Origin: Acidobacteriota bacterium
Lineage (GTDB): Bacteria; Acidobacteriota; Blastocatellia; Pyrinomonadales; Pyrinomonadaceae
Direction of reading: 5' to 3'
Length of the DNA stretch: 35,427 bases
Assembly: GCA_019639215.1 (NCBI GenBank)
Contig: JAHBSH010000018.1
Span: 1-35,427, forward strand
The first letter of the stretch is position 1. Every line of letters starts with the position of its first letter. The position numbers and the translations under genes were made by a program. A model generated the notes under the pieces. It saw only the letters and a program-made list of their open reading frames with translations. It ran no database searches and was not told the origin of the DNA. Shown here one piece after another: positions 1 through 6,717 of the stretch.

Positions 1-623
1 ATTATCAGAACACCCGCGTAATTCTTATCAAGATACTTTTCATTTGTGCCGTGATGAACTCGATGATGCGACGGCGTATTCAAGATGTATTCCAAAGGAC
101 CGAGGCGGTCTATCAGCTTTGTGTGTATCCAAAATTGATAGATCAGGTTAAAGCCGTGCATGACGGCAAACATCCACGGAGCAAAACCGAGCAGCATTAT
201 CGGCAGATAAAATATCCAATGTGCGATGCCGCTAAACCAACTCTGCCGCACCGCAACCGAAAGGTTATAGCTTTCGCTGGAATGGTGAACAACGTGAAAA
301 TTCCAGAAAAAGCGGCATTCGTGGCTTACGCGGTGAAACCAGTAATAGGCAAAGTCGTCGATAAAGAACAAAATGACCCATGTCCACCACGCATCGGCAG
401 GGAATTTATAAGGAGCAAATTCGTAAACCGCCGTATAAATTACACCGATGAAAATACCGAAAAGCGCCCCAAATGCAACACTCCCAAAACCAAGAAAGAT
501 ATTTGTCCAGGCGTCTTTGCGGTCGTAATCCTCGCGGTCCTCGCGCACGGTAAACCAAGCCTCAACCGCGATAAGCACGGCAAAAAGCGGAATGGCGATG
601 ACCGTAGGCTTCAGATACTCCAC
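1..623 (-). CDS. Sterol desaturase / fatty acid hydroxylase superfamily membrane protein (partial, 3' end outside window)
   Basis: The minus-strand frame is open from a GTG at 623 to the window edge, giving about 207 residues without a stop. It carries the histidine clusters of the di-iron fatty acid hydroxylase superfamily: HRVSHE, then HVVHHSS, then HHRVHH near the window edge. Hydrophobic segments (first near residues 6-18, another around the FGALFGIFIGVIY stretch) fit a multi-span inner-membrane enzyme. Family members hydroxylate or desaturate sterols, fatty acids or related lipids with O2; the substrate cannot be read here. The nearest in-frame stop upstream is about 33 bases before the GTG, and no ATG lies between, so GTG is the only reasonable start, although no clear ribosome binding site precedes it. 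The family call is firm; the exact start is less so. Confidence 0.88.
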   Translation of the reverse strand, partial: MEYLKPTVIAIPLFAVLIAVEAWFTVREDREDYDRKDAWTNIFLGFGSVAFGALFGIFIGVIYTAVYEFAPYKFPADAWWTWVILFFIDDFAYYWFHRVSHECRFFWNFHVVHHSSESYNLSVAVRQSWFSGIAHWIFYLPIMLLGFAPWMFAVMHGFNLIYQFWIHTKLIDRLGPLEYILNTPSHHRVHHGTNEKYLDKNYAGVLI

Positions 624-732
624 AAAGGTTATTTTACTATTACTTCGGCGTTAGGAGAAAGAGCGATACGATCTGAAAGTTCTTATACTTTCGGTGATTT
701 ACTTCAAAGACGTTACGAATAATATTGTTTTA

Positions 733-797
733 GGCGGCTTGCCGAGCAACTGACAGAGCTATCCGGGATTTCATGCGGCTTGCCACTATGTCGTGCG
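733..797 (+). repeat. Direct repeat copy A (65 bp)
   Basis: This copy matches 858-922 at an offset of 125 bases, with about eight mismatches in 65; the last 47 bases differ at only three positions. It contains a GGCGGCTTGCC core that reappears in the hairpins further right. Confidence 0.8.
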
Positions 798-857
798 AGA
801 ACATCTTTTGTTATAGGCGGAGTGGTTCTAAGAGTAGATAGATCTCCTGAATGTTTT

Positions 858-922
858 GGCGGTTTGCAGCGAAGCTGACAGAGCTATCAGGGATTTCATG
901 CGGCTTGCCGCTATGTTGTGCG
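858..922 (+). repeat. Direct repeat copy B (65 bp), leading into a hairpin string
   Basis: Second copy of the 733-797 unit. It ends in the left arm of a perfect 24-bp inverted repeat (900-923) whose partner lies at 1062-1085. A perfect 9-bp stem with a TT centre (921-940) and GCGGGCTTGCCCGC (960-973) follow directly. Confidence 0.8.
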
Positions 923-1040
923 GCGAAACTTGTTTCGCCGGGAGCTTGCCCAAACACGAGCGGGCTTGCCCGCGATCACCAGATCACTTTCGTTCTTTCT
1001 GTAAGAAGGCCTTCGGCAGAGAGGAATTTTCTTTTTTTTG

Positions 1041-1068
1041 TGTGCGGAAAAGCAAGCTTTTCCGCACA
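1041..1068. repeat. Perfect 13-bp-stem hairpin with AA centre
   Basis: Bases 1041-1053 are exactly complementary to 1056-1068, around two adenines. An eight-T run lies directly to the left (1032-1039), so on the minus strand the hairpin is followed by an A-rich run and on the plus strand it is not followed by Ts. It therefore does not read as a standard intrinsic terminator and fits the repeat cassette better. Confidence 0.7.
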
Positions 1069-1073
1069 ACATA

Positions 1074-1174
1074 GCGGCAAGCCGCGAAGAGAAGAGGGAA
1101 TTGGAATACTGAAAAGCGGCAAGCCGCGAAGAGAAGAGGGAATTGGAATACTGAAAAGCGGCAAGCCGCGAAGA
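1074..1174 (+). repeat. 42-bp tandem repeat, two identical copies plus a 17-bp third
   Basis: Units 1074-1115 and 1116-1157 are identical over 42 bases, and 1158-1174 repeats the first 17 bases. Each unit starts with the small palindrome GCGGCAAGCCGC, followed by a purine-rich tract. The units are directly adjacent, so this is not a CRISPR array. Confidence 0.9.
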
Positions 1175-1286
1175 CAAACATCTCGCCACCTGCTAACGCA
1201 GGCGGTACAGACAAGAGCGAGGCATCGTCAGCTGCTCACGCAGGCGGTACATTCAGAATAGTAAGATCTATCTTTAGAAAAAATCA

Positions 1287-1315
1287 TTGCCTCTCTTTTG
1301 TTGAAACGATATAAT
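1287..1315 (+). promoter_or_regulatory. Sigma-70-type promoter for the CAP-domain gene
   Basis: TTGCCT at 1287-1292 is separated by 17 bases from a perfect TATAAT at 1310-1315. The predicted start leaves a leader of about 43 bases before the ATG at 1366. Spacing and both hexamers are close to consensus. Confidence 0.6.
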
Positions 1316-1365
1316 TTATTTGCAGAACTTTCCCCCGCCTTTCCCCTATGCCCCGCGTCTAACTT

Positions 1366-1872
1366 ATGAAGTTCTCTCATCTTAAAATCAAATTGGTCGC
1401 AGCATTTATCATTTTGTTCGCCTTTTGCGGACAGATCTTTGGCCAGCGGAACGACGGCGATAGTGGCAATAATAAAAACGCCCTCGAAAACGACATATAT
1501 ATAAAGGTAAACCGGCAGCGAACCAGAAGGCATATGAATATGCTGGTCTGGGACGAACGCCTCGCGGAAGTTGCTCGTGCCTATTCGCGACAAATGGCAC
1601 GAGAGAACTTCTTTGCTCATGCTGACCCGAAAGGCCGCATGGTTCAGGATCGAATCGTTGATACGGACATTATCCAATGGAAAAAAGTAGGAGAAAATCT
1701 GTTTTGGGTGGCCGACCTCGATGATTTTGGTACGCTAGCGGTGAACCGATGGATGGCTTCAGCATCTCACCGCGAGAATATACTTGACCGCGAATGGACA
1801 ACGACAGGCATAGGCGTTTGGTGTAACAACGAGAACAAGTGTTATGCAACCCAAATATTCCTGATGGACTGA
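1366..1872 (+). CDS. Secreted CAP (SCP/PR1-like) domain protein
   Basis: The product has 168 residues. Residues 1-26 form a Sec signal peptide with a hydrophobic core, probably cleaved before Gln27. The rest is a single CAP domain: a first helix with EVARAYSRQMAREN, His85 in FFAHADP, Glu110 in VGENL, and His135 in ASHRENIL followed by TTGIGV. His85, Glu110 and His135 match three of the four conserved cavity residues that bind divalent metal in this superfamily. Bacterial CAP proteins of this YkwD type are exported and their roles are mostly unknown. It is transcribed alone from the promoter at 1287-1315. The next gene starts 150 bases later with its own strong ribosome binding site. Family call firm, function open. 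Confidence 0.88.
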   Translation: MKFSHLKIKLVAAFIILFAFCGQIFGQRNDGDSGNNKNALENDIYIKVNRQRTRRHMNMLVWDERLAEVARAYSRQMARENFFAHADPKGRMVQDRIVDTDIIQWKKVGENLFWVADLDDFGTLAVNRWMASASHRENILDREWTTTGIGVWCNNENKCYATQIFLMD

Positions 1873-2010
1873 TCTCAGCCTTTTTTATAACCTTCCTTTT
1901 ACCTGAATGCTTTTTGTAAGCAACTGCGGCGAACTATTTAGAAGAATTTAACGTAAGTTTCTGTTAGAGTATTCTGAATTTCAACGCGGTATTTTTGTGA
2001 TCATTTTTCC

Positions 2011-2016
2011 GGAGGT
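2011..2016 (+). promoter_or_regulatory. Strong ribosome binding site for the zinc-ribbon gene
   Basis: GGAGGT lies six bases before the ATG at 2023. It is one of the clearest Shine-Dalgarno sequences in the window and fixes the start at MYCPNC. Confidence 0.7.
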
Positions 2017-2022
2017 TTACGG

Positions 2023-2469
2023 ATGTATTGCCCAAATTGCGCTTCTAAGAACACAGCAGGACAAAAGTTTTGCCGTTCGTGCGGCATGAATCTTAGCCAG
2101 ATCTCCGTCAGCTATAAGGAACAATACGGCAGCGAAAAAGATGCAGCGATAGCTTTCTGGGACCGCTTCTTTGAGAGATTTGGAAAATTTGCTTTTGGCG
2201 GCCTTGTCGGGATCATCTTCGTCGGTGTAATTATCCTTATATATACAGTTGTCACTTCCATGATTTTTTCCGGAAAGAATCCCGTAATAGGAAGTTTTGT
2301 CGCTGTCTTCATCATTTTTGCGGTTATGACGCTTATCTGGGTCTTTTATAATGAGGCTAAAAAGGACAGGCCAAACGCCAAGGCCGATGAAGCTGATAAA
2401 CATCTACTAGAAGGCACCGATACGCAGGATTTCTTGCAGACCCGATCTTCGAACCTGTTCCCTCTGTAA
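2023..2469 (+). CDS. Zinc-ribbon membrane protein, C-terminus apparently frameshifted
   Basis: As read, this encodes 148 residues. Residues 2-20 form a zinc ribbon (CPNC, then CRSC) and two hydrophobic segments follow (about residues 55-85 and 90-112). The last residues read QTRSSNLFPL and stop at 2469. In the frame one base back, the same region reads FLADPIFEPVP, then SVTETTTRQL, and continues to a stop at 2529-2531. That tail matches the C-terminal motif of the two zinc-ribbon paralogues at 30791-31899 (SVTENTTKLL and SVIENTTRLF). A single-base insertion near 2425-2440, real or a sequencing error, would explain this; the ancestral gene probably spanned 2023-2531. Function unknown. Such proteins join a cytoplasmic zinc ribbon to a membrane anchor. 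Confidence 0.8.
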   Translation: MYCPNCASKNTAGQKFCRSCGMNLSQISVSYKEQYGSEKDAAIAFWDRFFERFGKFAFGGLVGIIFVGVIILIYTVVTSMIFSGKNPVIGSFVAVFIIFAVMTLIWVFYNEAKKDRPNAKADEADKHLLEGTDTQDFLQTRSSNLFPL

Positions 2470-2586
2470 CAGAAACCACTACACGCCAGCTAAGGACAAA
2501 AGAACCTGTAAAGAGGGCCGATCAAACCTGATCTCTTAATTGTTCTTTACGAACTACCTTTCCTAACCACGACCTCAAGGACGCGA

Positions 2587-2616
2587 TTGTTTTAATACCA
2601 TTTGATGGCTTATAAT
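2587..2616 (+). promoter_or_regulatory. Promoter placing the def start at or near +1 (leaderless)
   Basis: A perfect TATAAT lies at 2611-2616 with a weak TTGTTT at 2587-2592 (18-base spacing). The ATG of def is at 2624, seven bases after the -10 box, where transcription would be expected to begin. No Shine-Dalgarno sequence precedes the ATG. Confidence 0.5.
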
Positions 2617-2623
2617 TCGTGTA

Positions 2624-3145
2624 ATGAGTGAATTAAAGATAGTTCTCTATCCCGATCCGGTATTGTTGACTATCGGAAAACCGGTCGGCGAAGAAGAGTT
2701 CAATGCCGATCTGGAAAAGACCGTGGCTGATATGTTCGAAACGATGCATTCAGCTCATGGCGTCGGGTTGGCTGCGCCCCAGGTGGGCATCTCAAAACGC
2801 TTTTTCGTAATGGATATTGCTGATGAAGAAGGCAGGCCGAATCCGCTTGCGTTCTTTAATCCTGAGATCATTGGTGTAGAAGGAGAGCAAACCGGTGACG
2901 AAGGCTGTCTCTCTTTTCCGGGCCTTTATCAGCAGGTCAGACGCGATATGCGTGTGATAGTTCGGGCACAGGATGTAAAAGGCGATAGGTTTGAGATGGA
3001 TGTAACGGAACTTTCCGCCCGCTGTGTGCTTCACGAAACAGACCATTGTGACGGCATCGTTTTTCTCGACCGTATGTCACCGCTGAAACGTCAGTTGGCA
3101 AAACGCAAGATAAAACGGCTGCAAAATACCGGAAAGTGGGAGTGA
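2624..3145 (+). CDS. def: Peptide deformylase
   Basis: The product has 173 residues, the usual length. It removes the N-terminal formyl group from nascent proteins in the cytoplasm, using a metal ion. All three motifs are intact: GVGLAAPQVG (residues 46-55, with Gln53), EGCLS (93-97, with metal ligand Cys95) and HETDH (137-141, with His137 and His141 as ligands and Glu138 as catalytic base). The lysine/arginine-rich tail is typical. The gene appears to be transcribed without a leader. It is separated by nearly 8 kb from its functional partner fmt (10977), although the two are adjacent in many bacteria. A terminator-like hairpin follows at 3174-3214. Confidence 0.97.
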   Translation: MSELKIVLYPDPVLLTIGKPVGEEEFNADLEKTVADMFETMHSAHGVGLAAPQVGISKRFFVMDIADEEGRPNPLAFFNPEIIGVEGEQTGDEGCLSFPGLYQQVRRDMRVIVRAQDVKGDRFEMDVTELSARCVLHETDHCDGIVFLDRMSPLKRQLAKRKIKRLQNTGKWE

Positions 3146-3173
3146 TCGCAGTAGGAAATGCTCTTAATTAACG

Positions 3174-3214
3174 GACCATCTATCTCAGATAAAAGAATCT
3201 TAGAATAGATGGTC
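3174..3214. terminator. Bidirectional terminator-like hairpin between def and a convergent gene
   Basis: A perfect 10-bp stem (3174-3183 with 3205-3214) encloses a loop that can itself pair in part. It is followed on the plus strand by a pyrimidine-rich stretch with TTTT. Its place between two convergent genes supports a terminator role in both directions. The U-tract is weak. Confidence 0.45.
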
Positions 3215-3291
3215 ATCTCTTTTGTTCTCAATGTTCTTCCGCTACGGATGCGATAGAACGCTGGCACATTTACCGGCAGACTCGACATTTG

Positions 3292-4344
3292 CTATTGGCA
3301 TTTCATAAGAATTCCGGTTGCTCCTAAACTGTCGATCTTGTTTCCCGTATATCGCCCGCCGCCGGCATAGTCCTGTTTTACTATCCATTCACGTGCCTGG
3401 CATATTGGCCGACCGGGGACCTGTAATAAAGCCCACCCGCGTTTAGTTCGGCTTGTGGGGATCCCTACTCGATTCTTAAAGATCTTCCATTCGGAATACG
3501 ATGACCCCATTTTGAGTATCTTGATTCCGGGCGTTTGACGTTGGTATTGTGATCTGACCCAGGTTTCTATTGCTGTATCCTTATAAGGTGGCATTTGAAA
3601 TGACCTCGATTCACCGGTCTTTATCCTTTTATCACGAAGTGCGTATCCGCTGTTGATGTACTCATTCAGAAAATCGTCCGGAACTTCCATGTCAAATTCG
3701 GCAAACATCGGCTTGAGTTTAGTAAATATTGATGCTTTCCATTTATCGGTTTCCCAAAACATAAGTTGAGCCTCAAGCCCTATTCGTTCCTCAGGTTCAT
3801 TCTCGACGTTCCTTAAAAATCTAGTTATTTGATCTGTCACGTTCCTTGCGCTTCGGGCAACTTCTGAGATCTTTCCTTTCTTTTCATACTCAAATCGATT
3901 AGCAGCGATCGTACACCACGTTGCCGGGAGCCGATTAAGCTCTCCTATTTCTATCTGGCGAGGTGTGTCTGTCATACCGGCATATTTAGATTTGCACGCA
4001 GCATCGATCTCGGCCAGTTCTGCCATTACTTTTACCCACTGACTTTTATCGGTGGGAGGGCCGTAACTTGTGTTTCCGACTTGCAGCCTTGGGTCGTGTA
4101 CCTGCATAAGGGCGTATACGGACTCCCTATACTTACCAAATTCGTTGATGAAATTCCTTCTCATTGCATCCTGGTCTCCGCCCGAATTATTTGGCTGGGT
4201 GGTTGACGGCGTGGTTGCCGGTCGGCGGCTAATACTCGGAATCCTGATCGGGAACTGAGCCGAAACACTAAGGTCGGCACGCAAGCATATTATTGCGGCA
4301 ATAAAGACCATTACTGTGGCGGTTGTTCTAGTTATGTACTTCAT
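3292..4344 (-). CDS. Secreted protein of unknown function
   Basis: I do not recognise this 350-residue protein. Residues 1-29 form a signal peptide ending in SVSA, followed by a Pro/Thr/Ser-rich linker (about residues 33-56). The mature part is mostly mixed alpha/beta in character. It has a helical middle section (about 150-260) rich in charged residues, and a C-terminal part (about 265-350) with KILKMGSSYSEWKIFKN and GWALLQVPGRPICQAREW that reads like a beta-rich domain. Three cysteines lie in the mature chain outside the linker and one more sits next to the C-terminus. It is a single-gene unit, convergent with def and divergent from the regulator at 4586. The export signal is convincing; no function is proposed. 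Confidence 0.8.
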   Translation of the reverse strand: MKYITRTTATVMVFIAAIICLRADLSVSAQFPIRIPSISRRPATTPSTTQPNNSGGDQDAMRRNFINEFGKYRESVYALMQVHDPRLQVGNTSYGPPTDKSQWVKVMAELAEIDAACKSKYAGMTDTPRQIEIGELNRLPATWCTIAANRFEYEKKGKISEVARSARNVTDQITRFLRNVENEPEERIGLEAQLMFWETDKWKASIFTKLKPMFAEFDMEVPDDFLNEYINSGYALRDKRIKTGESRSFQMPPYKDTAIETWVRSQYQRQTPGIKILKMGSSYSEWKIFKNRVGIPTSRTKRGWALLQVPGRPICQAREWIVKQDYAGGGRYTGNKIDSLGATGILMKCQ

Positions 4345-4585
4345 TAGACTTTATTTACTGGTTGACTCCTATCTTTTTGATTTGAGAGTGGTAGCAAACC
4401 GAAGACGATCCGTTGTGACTATGAGAATGTTTTGTGATCAAGATGCAGGGAGACGATCTCAAGTTCAAGGCATGAAATTAGCCACAATTCCCGTGAATTA
4501 TTGCCAACACTCTGAGGCATAGTTTAAAATCATCTTTCACCCAAAATCCTTTGGAAATTATTAGAAATTTATTTATTTACATTTG

Positions 4586-6502
4586 ATGCCGGAAAAAAAG
4601 CCTGAAATATTTGAATTTGGGAGATGTCGTCTGGAGGTTGGTTCAAGGGCACTCTGGATAGGCGAGGATTTTGTTTCCGTTTCACCTAAAGCATTTGACC
4701 TGCTTGTGTTGTTGGCCGAAAGAAGCCCGAACGTTGTAAACAGAAGCGAAATAATGGAAAGGTTGTGGCCTGACGTGATCGTAGAGGAAGGCAACATCAA
4801 TTTCACCATATCTTCTTTGCGTAAGATCCCGGAGTTAAAAAAAGTAATCAAAACCGTTCCCAAGATCGGCTATAGATTAGATTGTGAATCTCTTGTTGTT
4901 GATCCGGTTTTGGTAGAGGCTGAGGAAGTAGATTCGCCGGTATTGAAAGATGACAACCTAAACGCTTTCCACGTTTTTAAGAAAAAGAGCTATTTAGCCT
5001 ACGGTTCATTTGCACTCGTTGTATTGCTTTTAACGACAATCACCTTTCTTGCTTTTCAGAACATCTACCACTCGGATAAACCGGAAGAGGTAACGACAAA
5101 AACGATCAACGATATCAGCACCTTAGCCGTACTTCCATTTGCCGGAACTGATCCGGAGATAGAAGAAGTCCAGAAGGTTCTTATGACATCTGAGGTCATT
5201 GATAGATTGGGTTCTATCGGAGGGTTGAACGTTCGTCCATTTGATGCAGTTTCGCGATTCTCGTCAGACGCAGTCACGGCTGATGTGGGAAAAGATCTGT
5301 CAGTGGACGCGGTTATAAAGGGAACCTGGGTGAAAGCCAGTAGCGGGTATGAGATAGACGTCGAATTGAATGATATAGCGAAAGGCACCGTAGTCTGGAA
5401 ACAAAAAATACAAGTGCCGGATATCGATTCGACCGGTATATATGGTGAGGTTGCCTTTCAGATAGCGTCGAAATTAATGACGCATCTGACTGAGCAAAAT
5501 AAAGTCCTGCTTGGTAAACGCTATACAGATGATCCTGAGGCTTTCAAACTCTACCGAAAGGCAAGACTCAGGTTTCAGCGTTCAAAACCCGGTGTGTTTC
5601 AGGAGATCTTAGATAATTACAATAAAGCTATCTCATTAGACCCCGGTTTTGCACTTGCATATGCGGGATTGGCGGATCTGTTCTTTCGACAAGGAAATTC
5701 CCTGGAAGGTGCCGCATCTATGGCGGCATATCGCCGAGCAGAGGTTTTTGCCAGACGGGCGTTGGAACTGGACGACGAATTGTCTGAAGCTCATACAGGA
5801 ATCGGGCGGATCCACCGTAGATTGAATAGAAATTACGACGAAGCGGAGAAAAGTTTTCGAAAGGCAATAGAACTACATCCTAATAATGTTACTGCTTACG
5901 GCTATCTTGGACAGCTATTGATCCTGAAAGGTGATGCTCCGAAAGCTTTGGAACTTATAAAGAAGATCGAACAGATCGACCCAACGGCACACTCAATAAT
6001 CTTTTTGAGTTTTCGGGGAATGGAAGCTGTTCAAGACATTGAGATCGGTTTGAAAACCGCTGAGCGCCTTTTTATTTTGGATAAGCAGTTAGCGTATGCT
6101 CGGATCTTTTATGCCACCTTTCTGTATTATAACGGTGATTTTGAAAAAATGGCCGAAGTTGCTAATGAAGGAATGGAGGTCCATAAAGGATTTGCCTTTA
6201 TATGGCACAGACTTTTGGCCTCCTCTGCGCTGAAAACGGGTGACCAAGAGCGACTAAGAGAGAACGAAGATATCCTTATAGATCGCTCGTCTGAGTCGAC
6301 CAAATATCTTTATTGGCTCGCGGTATTACGTGCCGAGCAGGGAAGAAGGTCCGAGGCAATAACTGCGCTAAATGAATGTTTAGAAAAGCACGAGGCCTGG
6401 ATGTTGTGGATGGGGACTGAACCCGGATTTGAAAGTATAAGAACTGAACCAGAGTTTATTGAGATACTTAAAAAACTCAATCTACCTACCGATGAGTTCT
6501 AG
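4586..6502 (+). CDS. Winged-helix / TM / TolB-like / TPR one-component regulator (CadC/ToxR-like architecture)
   Basis: The product has 638 residues from the ATG (an adjacent TTG at 4583 is possible). Residues 1-100 form an OmpR/PhoB-type winged helix with SPKAFDLLVLLAER, the recognition-helix region NINFTISSLRK and the wing IKTVPKIGYRL. A single membrane span follows at about 137-158. Residues 178-295 read as the TolB-like domain (TLAVLPFAG, then DAVIKGTWVKASSGYEIDVELND) that often sits beside winged helices in Acidobacteria. From about 325 to 610 there are TPR repeats (DPGFALAYAGLADLFFRQG, then HPNNVTAYGYLGQLLILKG). No receiver domain is present, so the protein probably senses an extracytoplasmic or protein signal directly and binds DNA from the membrane. 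Its target is unknown; rocA, 215 bases downstream, is a candidate by position only. Confidence 0.88.
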   Translation: MPEKKPEIFEFGRCRLEVGSRALWIGEDFVSVSPKAFDLLVLLAERSPNVVNRSEIMERLWPDVIVEEGNINFTISSLRKIPELKKVIKTVPKIGYRLDCESLVVDPVLVEAEEVDSPVLKDDNLNAFHVFKKKSYLAYGSFALVVLLLTTITFLAFQNIYHSDKPEEVTTKTINDISTLAVLPFAGTDPEIEEVQKVLMTSEVIDRLGSIGGLNVRPFDAVSRFSSDAVTADVGKDLSVDAVIKGTWVKASSGYEIDVELNDIAKGTVVWKQKIQVPDIDSTGIYGEVAFQIASKLMTHLTEQNKVLLGKRYTDDPEAFKLYRKARLRFQRSKPGVFQEILDNYNKAISLDPGFALAYAGLADLFFRQGNSLEGAASMAAYRRAEVFARRALELDDELSEAHTGIGRIHRRLNRNYDEAEKSFRKAIELHPNNVTAYGYLGQLLILKGDAPKALELIKKIEQIDPTAHSIIFLSFRGMEAVQDIEIGLKTAERLFILDKQLAYARIFYATFLYYNGDFEKMAEVANEGMEVHKGFAFIWHRLLASSALKTGDQERLRENEDILIDRSSESTKYLYWLAVLRAEQGRRSEAITALNECLEKHEAWMLWMGTEPGFESIRTEPEFIEILKKLNLPTDEF

Positions 6503-6590
6503 AAATATATATTGACAACGAAATCGAACAGTATCTTCAAGGAATATATAGGCCCTGCGCGGTTCCGTTGAATGATCTTATACTATAGAC

Positions 6591-6618
6591 TTGATATATA
6601 GAGCGAATTCTCTAATCT
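6591..6618 (+). promoter_or_regulatory. Possible promoter upstream of rocA
   Basis: TTGATA (6591-6596), a 16-base spacer and TAATCT (6613-6618) precede rocA by about 100 bases. The match is moderate, and the AT-rich 215-bp gap holds other weak candidates. Confidence 0.3.
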
Positions 6619-6717
6619 TCGGTTATCTTTTGGGAACCGATCAGTTATATTAGACCCAGTTTTCGCAGACGTCTCCTTTTAACGTCCGCTTGAATAATTT
6701 TGTTACAGGTAAATATT

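Larger units (their letters stand above)
624..1365. repeat. Non-coding repeat-rich intergenic region (REP-like hairpin cassette)
   Basis: This 742-bp stretch between the hydroxylase gene and the CAP gene has no credible coding sequence; the short open frames across it are by-products of the repeats. It holds a 65-bp direct repeat (733-797 and 858-922), a perfect 24-bp inverted repeat (900-923 and 1062-1085), a 42-bp tandem repeat (1074-1157 plus a partial third copy) and a 19-bp near-direct repeat (1191-1209 and 1233-1251, one mismatch). Most hairpins share a GC-rich stem around a two-base centre: TT in the left half (900-911, 921-940, 960-973), AA in the right half (1041-1068, 1074-1085, 1116-1127, 1158-1169). 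This resembles repetitive extragenic palindromic sequence clusters. No RAYT transposase is present in the window. Confidence 0.8.

Noticed and set aside
51-722. A 223-codon plus-strand open frame at the left edge
   Set aside because: The opposite strand encodes a clear desaturase-family protein with all three histidine clusters. The plus frame has no recognisable domain, is unusually rich in Lys/Arg/Pro and is a shadow.
1074-1174. CRISPR array
   Set aside because: The 42-bp units are contiguous with no unique spacers, and no cas gene is in the window.
851-1261. Several overlapping short open frames on both strands, some with repeated peptides
   Set aside because: They arise from the 42-bp repeat (a multiple of three) and the GC-rich hairpins. 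None has a ribosome binding site or a sensible composition.
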